The notes under the pieces are model-generated. The model was not told where the DNA came from. It worked only from the letters and a program-made list of their open reading frames with translations, and searched no databases. The translations under genes and the position numbers were made by a program. Shown here in pieces: positions 22,271 through 29,921 of a stretch of 33,436 nucleotides of DNA. Within the stretch, counting starts at the first letter, position 1; each line of letters begins with the position of its first letter. The stretch is from Vulcanimicrobiota bacterium (GTDB taxonomy: Bacteria > Vulcanimicrobiota > Vulcanimicrobiia > Vulcanimicrobiales > Vulcanimicrobiaceae), in the NCBI GenBank assembly GCA_019241305.1, contig JAFAXE010000187.1:1-33436 (forward strand), in the 5' to 3' direction.

Positions 22271-23257
22271 ATGCACGGCGACGGCGCGCTGGTGAAAGCG
22301 TTTCTGGAGGGGCAGCCTCGCGCACTGGCGCGTGCCATCTCGCGTTCGGAAGCGGGAGCGGGCGCGCAGACCATGCGCGCGCTCTACGGGCGGACTGGAC
22401 GCGCCATGACGATCGGCTTCACCGGACCGCCCGGAGTCGGGAAATCGACGCTCATCGGGGCACTTATCGCGCTCGTCCGTCGCCAAGCGAAAACGGTCGG
22501 TGTCGTCTCCGTCGATCCGAGTTCGCCATTCTCTCACGGCGCGATTCTTGGCGACCGCATTCGACTCGCGGAACATTTCACCGATACAGCGGTCTTCATT
22601 CGTTCGATGGCGAGCCGCGGGCATCTGGGCGGCCTCGCCGGCGCAACCGGGGATGCCGTCGCACTCATGGACGCATTCGGCAAAGATGTCGTCATCGTCG
22701 AGACCGTCGGCGTTGGCCAATCGGAGATCGAGATCGCGCAACTGGCCGATACGACGGTCGTCGCCTTGCAGCCCGGAAGCGGCGATTCCGTGCAGTTGTT
22801 GAAAGCGGGCATCCTGGAAGTTGCCGACATCTTCGTCGTCAACAAGTCGGATCACCCGATGGCCTTACAGCTGCGCCGCGAGATTCGTTCCATGCTGGAG
22901 ATGCTGGAATTTCCCGGCTGGGAGCCTCCGGTCGTCTCGACGCAAGCGACGCAAGGCGGTGGCGTCGGCGAGTTGTGGGATGCGATCGCGGCACACCGCG
23001 ACTATCTGGTCCAGAGCGGCGAACGTACGCGCAAACGTCGCGCCGCGTTCTTGCATCAGGCGCGCCAACTGGCGATGGGCCGTATGGAACGCCGCGTCGA
23101 CGCGGCGCTCGGTGCGCTCGACACCGAGCCTGTACAAGAGGCAGACCCGTATGCGGCGGCAGAGCGCATCGTTGCCAGCGTGGCCTCGAGTGGGGAACCT
23201 GCGCCGCCGGCTGAGTCGCCGGCTGCGCCCCTCCGCGCCACCGTTAAAGGTCTGTAG
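22271..23257 (+). CDS. meaB: MeaB/ArgK-type G3E GTPase (methylmalonyl-CoA mutase chaperone family)
   Basis: The 328-residue product has P-loop GFTGPPGVGKSTLIGAL (residues 49-65), SVDPSSPFSHGAILGDRIRL, the Mg2+-binding ETVGVGQSE and the guanine-specificity NKSD. This is the full MeaB/ArgK signature. MeaB protects and reloads B12-dependent acyl-CoA mutases such as methylmalonyl-CoA mutase. The C-terminal helices (about 240-300) are the dimerisation arm, followed by an Ala/Pro-rich tail. No mutase gene is in the window. The start at ATG 22271 lacks a strong ribosome-binding site. It converges with the regulator gene, with one base between the stops. Confidence 0.92.
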   Translation: MHGDGALVKAFLEGQPRALARAISRSEAGAGAQTMRALYGRTGRAMTIGFTGPPGVGKSTLIGALIALVRRQAKTVGVVSVDPSSPFSHGAILGDRIRLAEHFTDTAVFIRSMASRGHLGGLAGATGDAVALMDAFGKDVVIVETVGVGQSEIEIAQLADTTVVALQPGSGDSVQLLKAGILEVADIFVVNKSDHPMALQLRREIRSMLEMLEFPGWEPPVVSTQATQGGGVGELWDAIAAHRDYLVQSGERTRKRRAAFLHQARQLAMGRMERRVDAALGALDTEPVQEADPYAAAERIVASVASSGEPAPPAESPAAPLRATVKGL

Positions 23258-23258
23258 G

Positions 23259-23951
23259 TTACAGGAGGCCGCCGCGGAGTGCCGCGACGGCAGCGCTCAC
23301 GCGGTCGTGCACGCCGAGCTTTGAAAAGAGATGAAGAAGGTGCGTCTTGATCGTGGCCGTGGCGCACGTGAGCCGTTCCGCGATCTCGTCGTTCGTGTAG
23401 CCGTCGGTGACGAGCCGAAGAATATCGCGCTCACGCGGCGAGAGGTGCACCCCCGGAACACCTTGGTGCCCGAGTGCCGCCGGCAACGGATGAAGGAGGA
23501 TGCGGGAGATCTCGGGGTCGAGCCACGTCGCGCCCTCCGCGACGGCTTTGATTGCCTGAAGGAGCCTCGTTTGAGACGTCGTCGCTAAGCAGCATGCGTC
23601 CGCGCCTGCATCGAGCGCAGCGCGCAGCAAATGCTCCTCGGTGCGGCGTTTCAACGACAAAATCCCGACATCGGGCCGCCGCTCCTTCGAACGGCGGATG
23701 AATTCGACGCCTGGAGCTGGACCGCTCGGCGCCGAGAGATCGAGGTTGACGAGCATGACGCGCAGGTTCGGCAGGTCGAGAAGGCGTGCACCGTCATCGA
23801 TTCCCGCGGCCGTGCCGACGACTCGCAGTTCATGATCGTGCGCCAGGACCGCGAGCAGCGTTCTGCGGGTGGTGTCGCGGTCCGCAACGATGCCCACCTC
23901 GATCGGACGGGTGCGCGCTGCCGACACGGCTACCTGGTCCTTGAGCATCAT
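23259..23951 (-). CDS. LuxR/NarL-type regulator with degenerate receiver domain
   Basis: The 230-residue product has a receiver-like domain (about residues 15-140) and a LuxR-type HTH (about 167-228: LSPRERDILRLVTDGYTNDE, then KTHLLHLFSKLGV). By alignment on strand beta-3 (RVMLVNLDLSAP), the phospho-acceptor Asp is replaced by Asn69. The usual lysine in the AGAD-x-x-x-K segment is Ala123 (AGADACCLATTS), and one of the acidic-pocket residues is Ala23. It is therefore probably not controlled by phosphorylation. The start may be ATG 23951 or 23948, or GTG at codon 9, which has AAGGA upstream. It is divergent from xoxF, making it the likely local regulator of the xox-pqq cluster. Confidence 0.85.
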   Translation of the reverse strand: MMLKDQVAVSAARTRPIEVGIVADRDTTRRTLLAVLAHDHELRVVGTAAGIDDGARLLDLPNLRVMLVNLDLSAPSGPAPGVEFIRRSKERRPDVGILSLKRRTEEHLLRAALDAGADACCLATTSQTRLLQAIKAVAEGATWLDPEISRILLHPLPAALGHQGVPGVHLSPRERDILRLVTDGYTNDEIAERLTCATATIKTHLLHLFSKLGVHDRVSAAVAALRGGLL

Positions 23952-24037
23952 CTCCCCCGTGGGCGCTGGGGTGCCGTACCAGAGAATACGGCGTTTTCAC
24001 GAAAAATTCTTGCGTGAGTTGGACCCTGTTCCGCAGA

Positions 24038-24056
24038 TACGTGGTTTATCCACGTA
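24038..24056. promoter_or_regulatory. Perfect 19-bp palindrome between the LuxR-type gene and xoxF
   Basis: TACGTGG-TTTAT-CCACGTA is a perfect 7-5-7 inverted repeat in the 243-base divergent intergenic region. It suits a dimeric HTH regulator such as the adjacent LuxR-type protein. No matching sigma70 boxes could be placed with confidence around it. Confidence 0.55.
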
Positions 24057-24090
24057 CACCGTCCGGCTGACTTTTCAGCGCGCGAGCGCC

Positions 24091-24110
24091 GGATTAGGCT
24101 CGGGTTAGGC
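24091..24110 (+). promoter_or_regulatory. Tandem GGRTTAGGC repeats upstream of xoxF
   Basis: GGATTAGGC and GGGTTAGGC occur 11 bases apart (start to start), one helical turn, 85 bases before the xoxF start. Helically phased direct repeats can bind an activator. The evidence is positional only. Confidence 0.3.
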
Positions 24111-24194
24111 CGCGCAGTTTTGTTCGCGGCGGACCGGCGCGCGGGCCCGGTCGCGCGTAGTTTCGTGCGGCGCGGCTTTCCATCGAGGGATGAC

Positions 24195-25964
24195 ATGAAG
24201 AGAAAGCTAGCACTGGTCGCCGTGATTGCGGCGCTTGCGCTCGTCGTAGTCGGCGGTTTGTGGAAAACGATCAGCGTTGTTCCGCAGCGCGTTTCTGCCG
24301 CCGATATGTCCGGGGAATGGGTGATGCCCGGAAAAGACTACGCCAACACCCGGTATAGCACGCTCGACCAGATCACGCCGGAAAACGTGAAAAACCTGAA
24401 AGTGGCCTGGACCATGTCGACCGGCGCGACACGGGGCCACGAAGGCCAGCCTCTCGTCATCAACGACACGATGTACTTTCAGTCGGCGTTTCCGAACCAC
24501 GTGTTCGCCGTCGACTTGAGCGATTTACGCATCAAATGGGAGTACACGCCGAAGCAAGATCCCTTCGCCGTCTCGGTTGCGTGCTGCGATCTCGTCAACC
24601 GCGGGGTCGCGTACGGTGATGGCAAGATCCTCATGAACACGCTGGACGGCCACGTCGTCGCGCTCAATGCTTCCGACGGCCGCGTGCTGTGGAATACAAA
24701 AAATGCCGACCCTGAAATGGGTCAGACGATGACCGACGCGCCGCTCGTCGTAAAAAACCGCTACGTCATCGTGGGCGTTTCCGGCGGTGAATTCGGAGTC
24801 CGCGGGTATCTCACGGCGTATGATCTGAGCAACGGCCGCCGCGCATGGCGCGCCTACAGTGAAGGTCCTGACCGTGACGTGCTTATTCCCGCGAGCTTCA
24901 ATGGCCCCAAGAACGCGGGCATCCGTACGTGGCGTGGCGATGAGTGGAAAGTCGGTGGCGGAACGACCTGGGGCTGGTATTCCTACGATCCCGAACTCAA
25001 TCTCGTGTACTACGGAACGGGTAATCCCGGCACATGGAATCCGTCGCAACGCCCAGGCGATAACAAGTGGTCGATGACCATTTTTGCACGCAATGCCGAT
25101 ACCGGCGAGGCGAAGTGGGGCTATCAAATGACGCCGCACGATGCTTGGGACTACGATGGAATCAATGAGATGATTCTCGTCGACCTCGACATCAACGGCC
25201 AGAAGGTTCCCGCGCTCGTTCACTTCGACCGCAATGGCTTTGGCTATACGCTCGATCGCCGCAACGGCAAACTGCTCGTTGCCGAGAAGTTCGACCCCTC
25301 CGTCAACTGGGCGACAGGTATCGATATGGCTTCGGGACGTCCGCACGTCGATGCGTCCAAGGAAACGCGTGCCGGCGTCAACGTAACGAATATCTGTCCT
25401 GCGGCGATGGGTTCGAAAGATCAGCAGCCTGCAGCCTGGGATCCGAAAGACGACTACTTCATCGTTCCGACCAACCACAATTGCATGGACTACAAGGCCT
25501 TCAGTGTCAAGTATAAGTCGGGCTTCCCGTTCGTTGGGGCCATTGTCAAGATGTATCCGGGACCCGGCGGTAACCGCGGCGCGGTGATCGCGTGGGATCC
25601 CGTGCACGGCAAGATCGTCTGGACCGACAAAGAGCGCTTCCCGGCATGGGGTGGCGTGCTTACAACGGCGAGCGGAGTGGCGTTCTACGGAACGATGGAC
25701 GGCTGGATCAAAGCCATCAGCGCGAAGAGTGGCCAAGAACTGTGGAAGTTCCACATGCCGTCCGGCATCATTGCGAATCCGATGACGTACACGCATGACG
25801 GAAAGCAATACATTGCGCTGCTTTCCGGCGTTGGAGGCTGGGCTGGAATCGGCTTGGCTGCCGGTCTCACCGAGCCGACGGCAGGGCTGGGTGCCGTGAA
25901 TGCGGCGCAAGACCTGAAGAGCTACGTCAACCTCGGGGGCGACCTCGTAGTGTTCTCGCTCTAA
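24195..25964 (+). CDS. xoxF: XoxF-type lanthanide-dependent PQQ methanol/alcohol dehydrogenase
   Basis: The 589-residue periplasmic quinoprotein has a hydrophobic export signal (MKRKLALVAV through residue 36). The eight-bladed PQQ propeller includes the vicinal disulfide Cys130-Cys131 (AVSVACCDLVNRG). Metal ligands are E199 (SGGEFG), N277 (GTGNPGTWN) and D319 in DAWDYDG. The extra Asp two residues later (D321) is the diagnostic lanthanide ligand of XoxF; calcium MxaF enzymes have Ala there. It oxidises methanol, and often other primary alcohols, passing electrons to cytochrome c. GAGGGA lies before ATG 24195; the frame is open earlier but has no signal sequence there. It is the first gene of the xox-pqq cluster. 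Confidence 0.95.
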   Translation: MKRKLALVAVIAALALVVVGGLWKTISVVPQRVSAADMSGEWVMPGKDYANTRYSTLDQITPENVKNLKVAWTMSTGATRGHEGQPLVINDTMYFQSAFPNHVFAVDLSDLRIKWEYTPKQDPFAVSVACCDLVNRGVAYGDGKILMNTLDGHVVALNASDGRVLWNTKNADPEMGQTMTDAPLVVKNRYVIVGVSGGEFGVRGYLTAYDLSNGRRAWRAYSEGPDRDVLIPASFNGPKNAGIRTWRGDEWKVGGGTTWGWYSYDPELNLVYYGTGNPGTWNPSQRPGDNKWSMTIFARNADTGEAKWGYQMTPHDAWDYDGINEMILVDLDINGQKVPALVHFDRNGFGYTLDRRNGKLLVAEKFDPSVNWATGIDMASGRPHVDASKETRAGVNVTNICPAAMGSKDQQPAAWDPKDDYFIVPTNHNCMDYKAFSVKYKSGFPFVGAIVKMYPGPGGNRGAVIAWDPVHGKIVWTDKERFPAWGGVLTTASGVAFYGTMDGWIKAISAKSGQELWKFHMPSGIIANPMTYTHDGKQYIALLSGVGGWAGIGLAAGLTEPTAGLGAVNAAQDLKSYVNLGGDLVVFSL

Positions 25965-26061
25965 CGCTCGAATCGACACGAGACAAAGAGCAGCAAATCG
26001 CCATTCCGGCGCTGTGTCCCAAGAGGCCGGCGCCGGAGTGGCCGTCTCCGAAAGGTACACG

Positions 26062-26874
26062 ATGAACCGCCCCGTCCTCGTTCTTTGTTCCGCTCTTCTT
26101 GCGTTCGCAGCGATGACGGCGACAGCTCGCGCCGCGGAATTGCGCGTGTGCTCGGATCCTGACTACCTTCCATTTTCCAATCGCGCGGGGCACGGCTTCG
26201 AAAACAAACTCGCGTCGCTCATGGCAAAAATGTTGGGCGACACGCTGGTCTATACGTGGGAAACGACGCGCGGCCCGGGCGGTTTCGATCAATTCCTGCA
26301 CGATACCCTAGAAGCGCGGAAATGCGACGTGGTGATCGACGTGCCGTACGCGAGCGAGAACGTCGCGCCGACGCAGCCGTATTACATCTCTTCGTACGTC
26401 TTCGTGTATCTGAAGAAGCGAGGCTACGATATTACGTCGATGGATTCACCGGCGCTCAAGAATTTGCGGATCGGGTACGAGTCCGCAACGCCGGCGGAGG
26501 ACGGCCTCAAGATCCGGGCGCTCACGCCGCATAGTGTACCTTTTGATACTTCCGATAGCCCCGGCAATTCACCCGACGAAATCTTGCGGGCGCTCCAGAG
26601 CGGCCGCATCGCGGTCGCGATTACGTGGGAGCCGGCGATCGGTTACTACTTGCGTTCGCATCCGGAGTTTGCCGTCGTTGCGGTTCCGAACTCGCGCAGT
26701 CAAGGGGCCCCGGAACAGTACGCCTTTCCCATGGCAATGGCGACGCGTTCCGGCGACACGAGGCTGCGGGATCGCCTCAGCAGCGTACTTCAAGGACACA
26801 AGGGACAATTCGAAGCGATTCTCGAGCAGTATGGGGTCCGGCTGTACAAAGCGCCGGATATCAGCGGTACGTAG
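26062..26874 (+). CDS. xoxJ: XoxJ/MoxJ-type periplasmic binding protein
   Basis: The 270-residue product has a clear signal peptide (MNRPVLVLCSALLAFAAMTA through ARA-A). The mature protein is of the amino-acid-binding (SBP family 3) fold: LRVCSDPDYLPFSNRAGHGF, CDVVIDVPYASENVAPTQPY, ALQSGRIAVAITWEPAIGYYL. This fits the MoxJ/XoxJ family, which sits next to methanol dehydrogenases and is thought to help activate the apo-enzyme. GAAAGG lies 6 bases before the ATG. It follows xoxF by 97 bases. Confidence 0.88.
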   Translation: MNRPVLVLCSALLAFAAMTATARAAELRVCSDPDYLPFSNRAGHGFENKLASLMAKMLGDTLVYTWETTRGPGGFDQFLHDTLEARKCDVVIDVPYASENVAPTQPYYISSYVFVYLKKRGYDITSMDSPALKNLRIGYESATPAEDGLKIRALTPHSVPFDTSDSPGNSPDEILRALQSGRIAVAITWEPAIGYYLRSHPEFAVVAVPNSRSQGAPEQYAFPMAMATRSGDTRLRDRLSSVLQGHKGQFEAILEQYGVRLYKAPDISGT

Positions 26875-26895
26875 GCCGATTGAGGAGTGAGCGCG

Positions 26896-27804
26896 ATGAA
26901 CGCGGCAGAAAAGATTGGTTTCGTCGGAGTAGGACGCATGGGCGCCAACATGGCGCGGCGCCTCAAGGACGCCGGCTATAGCATTGCGGCGGTCTACGAT
27001 ACGCGCCCTGAGGCGGGCCAAGAGCTGGCGCGCGAGCTAGGCACGCAGCACGCCAGAAATCTTTCCGATGTGACGAAGGCGTCCGACGTCATCATCACGG
27101 TCGTCACCGACGATGCCGCGATGGATCGCATTTTCGCCGAGTCGGGCGATTCGCTGCTGAATGACGCGCGTGGCAAGATTTTCGTGAACTGTGCGACGAT
27201 CACGCCGTCGGTTCACGTGGAGACGCAGCGCCGGGCGAATGCGCGCGGAGCAGAAAGCATTGAGGCCTGCATGGCGAGCTCGATCCCGCAGGCGCGTGAG
27301 GGCAAGCTCTATTTGATGATCGGGGGCAAGCGGGAAGTGTTCGACCGCCTCCGTCCGATGTTCGAAAAGATGAGCGCGTCGTTGCGCTACATTGGTCCGG
27401 CGGGCACTGCCGCTCAGGTCAAAGCGCTGGTGAACATGGTGATGAACATCAATACCGCCGGTCTCGCCGAGGGTCTGGGGCTCGGAAGCGCGCTTGGGCT
27501 TGACTTGTCGATGCTGCGAGAAGTCTTTTCACAGACGGGCGCAAACTCACGCGTGCTGGAGACCGACGGCACCGACATGCAAAATCGCGATCACGATGTC
27601 TACTTTTCAGGCGCCCATGCTGCCAAGGATTCACATATCGCAACGGCGCTCGCCCACGACGTCGGGCTGGAATTGCCGCTCGCCGAAGCGACCGCCGCGC
27701 AATTTGACCGGATGGTTTCGGTTGGTCTCGGCGAGATCGACAAGTCAGGTGTCGCTGAGCTGACCTTCAAGGATCGCCGCGCCAAAGAAGTCGCGCACGC
27801 TTGA
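26896..27804 (+). CDS. NAD(P)-dependent beta-hydroxyacid dehydrogenase (3-hydroxyisobutyrate dehydrogenase family)
   Basis: The 302-residue cytosolic oxidoreductase has a Rossmann motif IGFVGVGRMGANMARRL at the N-terminus. The catalytic-lysine helix is GPAGTAAQVKALVNMVMNIN (K176, N180) and the C-terminal all-helical domain is present. The usual substrate-recognition motif DAPVSGG is replaced by EACMASS (residues 123-129), so the substrate probably differs from 3-hydroxyisobutyrate or tartronate semialdehyde. GAGGAG lies 8 bases before ATG 26896; an in-frame GTG at 26887 overlaps that site and is less likely. It lies between xoxJ and the DUF5069-like gene in the same direction, 21 bases after xoxJ. 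A role in handling the aldehyde or acid product of XoxF is possible but unproven. Confidence 0.85.
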   Translation: MNAAEKIGFVGVGRMGANMARRLKDAGYSIAAVYDTRPEAGQELARELGTQHARNLSDVTKASDVIITVVTDDAAMDRIFAESGDSLLNDARGKIFVNCATITPSVHVETQRRANARGAESIEACMASSIPQAREGKLYLMIGGKREVFDRLRPMFEKMSASLRYIGPAGTAAQVKALVNMVMNINTAGLAEGLGLGSALGLDLSMLREVFSQTGANSRVLETDGTDMQNRDHDVYFSGAHAAKDSHIATALAHDVGLELPLAEATAAQFDRMVSVGLGEIDKSGVAELTFKDRRAKEVAHA

Positions 27805-27839
27805 TCGTACATCGCACGCTCAAAGAGGAGAACCCGTAC

Positions 27840-28316
27840 ATGGAAACCGCCTCAAGAACCAAGGTCGTTCCCCTGATCAGCTCCGATACGGCCGGACCGC
27901 TCGGAGCGATTCATCTCCCTCGTTTGTGGGCGAAGCTCACGCTCGGAAACGCCGGCCTGCTCGCCGACGGTTACGATATGTGTGGGTCCGGCTTCGATCA
28001 GATGACCATCGACGGGCTTGGCCTCGATCGTCAAAAGGTCGTCGACTACGTGAAGAACCGCAAGCCAACGTATATGCAGTTCGAAGAATGGGTGGTAGAA
28101 CAGAACGGCGGCAATATTCCTAAGGAAAAGATCGAGAAGCATAACGCCGCCATTCGGGGATACAACCACTCGGACGAACTCGGCGCAAACATGCGCCGCG
28201 CATCCGGCATCAAGCGCGACGATGTGAAGGACGCGGTGCGGCTCAATTCGCTGGAAGATCTGGACGAGCTGCATCGTCAAGCCACGACGGCCTCGGGGAA
28301 CGGCGTTCGACCGTGA
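27840..28316 (+). CDS. DUF5069-like protein
   Basis: The 158-residue soluble protein has no signal peptide. The region HLPRLWAKLTLGNAGLLADG, then CGSGFDQMTIDGLGLDRQKV, then YVKNRKPTYMQFEEWV resembles the DUF5069 pattern (HLPR...GLD...LG...V...EW), judged by memory and not by search. Its function is unknown. AGAGGAG lies 9 bases before ATG 27840. Its stop overlaps the start of the cytochrome gene (GTGA), so the two are translationally coupled. The C-terminal part (about 95-158) is charged and helical. Confidence 0.75.
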   Translation: METASRTKVVPLISSDTAGPLGAIHLPRLWAKLTLGNAGLLADGYDMCGSGFDQMTIDGLGLDRQKVVDYVKNRKPTYMQFEEWVVEQNGGNIPKEKIEKHNAAIRGYNHSDELGANMRRASGIKRDDVKDAVRLNSLEDLDELHRQATTASGNGVRP

Positions 28317-28756
28317 CGCTTCGGAGGAATCGGTTCAGCGCGGCACTTCCCTTGGTGACGCTGTTTGCGCTCTCCGCGGGAGCGATCGCTTTGGGTGCCG
28401 ATTCCTCCAAGCCGGCGCTCTATACCGCCGCGCAAGCGACGGCGGGCGCAAAGCTTTTCGATTCGAAGTGCGCAGCGTGCCACGGCGAACGCCTCGAAGG
28501 CGGCGTCGGGCCGGCCCTTTCTGGAGCGACCTTGGGAACACTCGCCAAGAACACAAAACTGACAGTCGGCGACCTGTTCTCGTTTCTTTCCCTCCAGATG
28601 CCGCTGAACGAACCTGCGACCCTTAAGAAAGACGAATACGTCGACATCATGGCGTACATCCTCAAGTTCAACGGCTATCCGTCTGGAGCGAAAGCCCTCA
28701 CGTACGCTGGTGCGACCACCTCCAAAGTGCGAATCAGCCCCTCTTCAGGAAAATGA
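28313..28756 (+). CDS. xoxG: Periplasmic c-type cytochrome, probable XoxF electron acceptor
   Basis: The 147-residue product has a signal peptide (about residues 1-29) and one haem-binding motif CAACH (C53, C56, H57). Met96 in LQMPLNEP is the probable sixth ligand. The segment DIMAYILKFNGYPSG is a typical class I cytochrome c end. The position in the xoxF operon makes XoxG the likely role, although sequence alone does not separate XoxG from other small monohaem cytochromes. It starts at GTG 28313, overlapping the preceding stop. Confidence 0.85.
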   Translation: MTLRRNRFSAALPLVTLFALSAGAIALGADSSKPALYTAAQATAGAKLFDSKCAACHGERLEGGVGPALSGATLGTLAKNTKLTVGDLFSFLSLQMPLNEPATLKKDEYVDIMAYILKFNGYPSGAKALTYAGATTSKVRISPSSGK

Positions 28757-28770
28757 TCACCTGAAGGTGA
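28757..28770 (+). other. Palindromic hairpin between cytochrome c and pqqA
   Basis: TCACCT-GA-AGGTGA begins directly after the cytochrome stop codon. There is no U run, so it is not a clear terminator. It may mark an mRNA processing or stabilising site between the xox and pqq parts. Confidence 0.35.
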
Positions 28771-28804
28771 CAACCACATTCACAACGAACGATCTCAAGC
28801 ATCG

Positions 28805-28817
28805 TCCTCATCGAGGA
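28805..28817 (+). promoter_or_regulatory. Hairpin covering the pqqA ribosome-binding site
   Basis: TCCTC-ATC-GAGGA pairs the GAGGAG ribosome-binding site of pqqA (28813-28818) with the bases just upstream. It could modulate PqqA translation. The stem is only 5 bp. Confidence 0.35.
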
Positions 28818-28824
28818 GACCTCA

Positions 28825-28923
28825 ATGACCCAAACTCGTAAGCACTGGGATCGCCCCGACTTCGAAGTCCTGCCTCTCGGCGCCGAAGTCACTGCGTATC
28901 TCGGCACCGACAGCAGTCTCTAA
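28825..28923 (+). CDS. pqqA: PQQ precursor peptide PqqA
   Basis: A 32-residue peptide, MTQTRKHWDRPDFEVLPLGA then EVTAYLGTDSSL, carries the conserved E-V-T-x-Y motif. E21 and Y25 are the residues that PqqE cross-links and that become the PQQ skeleton. It is preceded by GAGGAG with 6-base spacing and is the first of five pqq genes. It is shorter than the lower length limit of most gene callers. The N-terminal part is the leader recognised by PqqD. Confidence 0.95.
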   Translation: MTQTRKHWDRPDFEVLPLGAEVTAYLGTDSSL

Positions 28924-28953
28924 GAAGCCCTTTCCGGCACGATCTAGCTGCGC

Positions 28954-29655
28954 GTGAGCGCCGTCGCCGCCCCGGAAGCGCTCGTCGAGCGTCTACGGGC
29001 TGTCGGCGACGAGCGCTATCACGACAAGCATCCATTCCATCGGCGCCTCGTCGCAGGCGAGTTGTCGCGCGATCAGGTGCGCGCGTGGGTCGTCAATCGC
29101 TACTACTACCAAAAAGCGATCCCGATCAAGGACGCCTATATCCTGGCGCGGCTTCCCTCACGCGAATACCGCCGCGTGTGGATAAAAAGGATTACCGATC
29201 ACGATGGAACGCTCACCGAAAAAGGCGGCGGCACCGAATCGTGGCTTGCACTCGCACGGGCCGTCGGCCTCGGCGACGATGAAACAGCGTTGGAGCAGGC
29301 CGTTGCTCCAGGGACGCGCTTTGCTGTTGACGCCTACATCAATTTTGCGCGCACGCGTCCGTGGCTCGAAGCCGTAGCATCCTCACTGACGGAATTGTTT
29401 GGTCCGCCCGTCATGTCACGCCGCCTGGAAGCGATTCTCACGAACTATCCGTGGATCGAGCCTGCGGGCCTCGCGTACTTCGAGCGGCGCATCGTGCTCG
29501 CGCCGCACGATGCGGCTCAGGCACTGTCCTGGGTGACCGAACACGCAGTGACGCAAGACGCACAGGACCGCTGCGTTTTGGCGCTGCGCTTCAAGTGCGA
29601 CGTTCTCTGGAGCATCTTGGATGCAACGGCCCTTGCCTGCGGAGCTTTTCGATGA
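28954..29655 (+). CDS. pqqC: Pyrroloquinoline-quinone synthase PqqC
   Basis: The 233-residue, cofactor-free oxidase carries out the last step of PQQ synthesis: ring closure and eight-electron oxidation. Characteristic segments are ERYHDKHPFHRRLVAGELSR, VRAWVVNRYYYQKAIPIKDA and RIVLAPHDAAQALSWV. The GTG at 28954 is the only sensible start, since an in-frame TAG lies 6 bases upstream. There is no clear ribosome-binding site, so translation may follow from pqqA, 30 bases before. Its stop overlaps the pqqD start (ATGA). Confidence 0.95.
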   Translation: MSAVAAPEALVERLRAVGDERYHDKHPFHRRLVAGELSRDQVRAWVVNRYYYQKAIPIKDAYILARLPSREYRRVWIKRITDHDGTLTEKGGGTESWLALARAVGLGDDETALEQAVAPGTRFAVDAYINFARTRPWLEAVASSLTELFGPPVMSRRLEAILTNYPWIEPAGLAYFERRIVLAPHDAAQALSWVTEHAVTQDAQDRCVLALRFKCDVLWSILDATALACGAFR

Positions 29656-29921
29656 ACGCCACCCCGGTGCCGGCATTCGAGCGAGGTGTTCGTTTGCGCG
29701 AGGAGGCGGATGGTTCTGCCGTCCTGCTAGTCCCAGAGGGCGTGGTCCGGCTGAATGCGTCGGCTGTTGCCGCGCTGCGGCTGCTCGATGGCCGGCGGAG
29801 CATCGACGATATCGTGAGTGCCTTGCGCGAGAGCGGCTACGATGCCCCGGAGGATCACATCGCGGAAGACGTCCGAGAATTGTTCGTCCGCCTTCGCGAA
29901 CGGCGTTTGGTGCGCTGGTGA
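29652..29921 (+). CDS. pqqD: PQQ biosynthesis peptide chaperone PqqD
   Basis: The 89-residue product is normal PqqD length. It has the RiPP-recognition fold: FERGVRLREEADGSAVLLVPEG, VRLNASAVAALRLLDGRRSI and EDVRELFVRLRERRLVRW. PqqD binds the PqqA leader and presents it to PqqE. It overlaps pqqC (ATGA) and pqqE (GTGA), so pqqC, D and E are translationally coupled. Confidence 0.93.
   Translation: MNATPVPAFERGVRLREEADGSAVLLVPEGVVRLNASAVAALRLLDGRRSIDDIVSALRESGYDAPEDHIAEDVRELFVRLRERRLVRW

Noticed and set aside
24120-24194. 25-residue N-terminal extension of XoxF.
   Set aside because: Arg-rich, with no signal peptide character. The GAGGGA-preceded ATG at 24195 begins a proper export signal.
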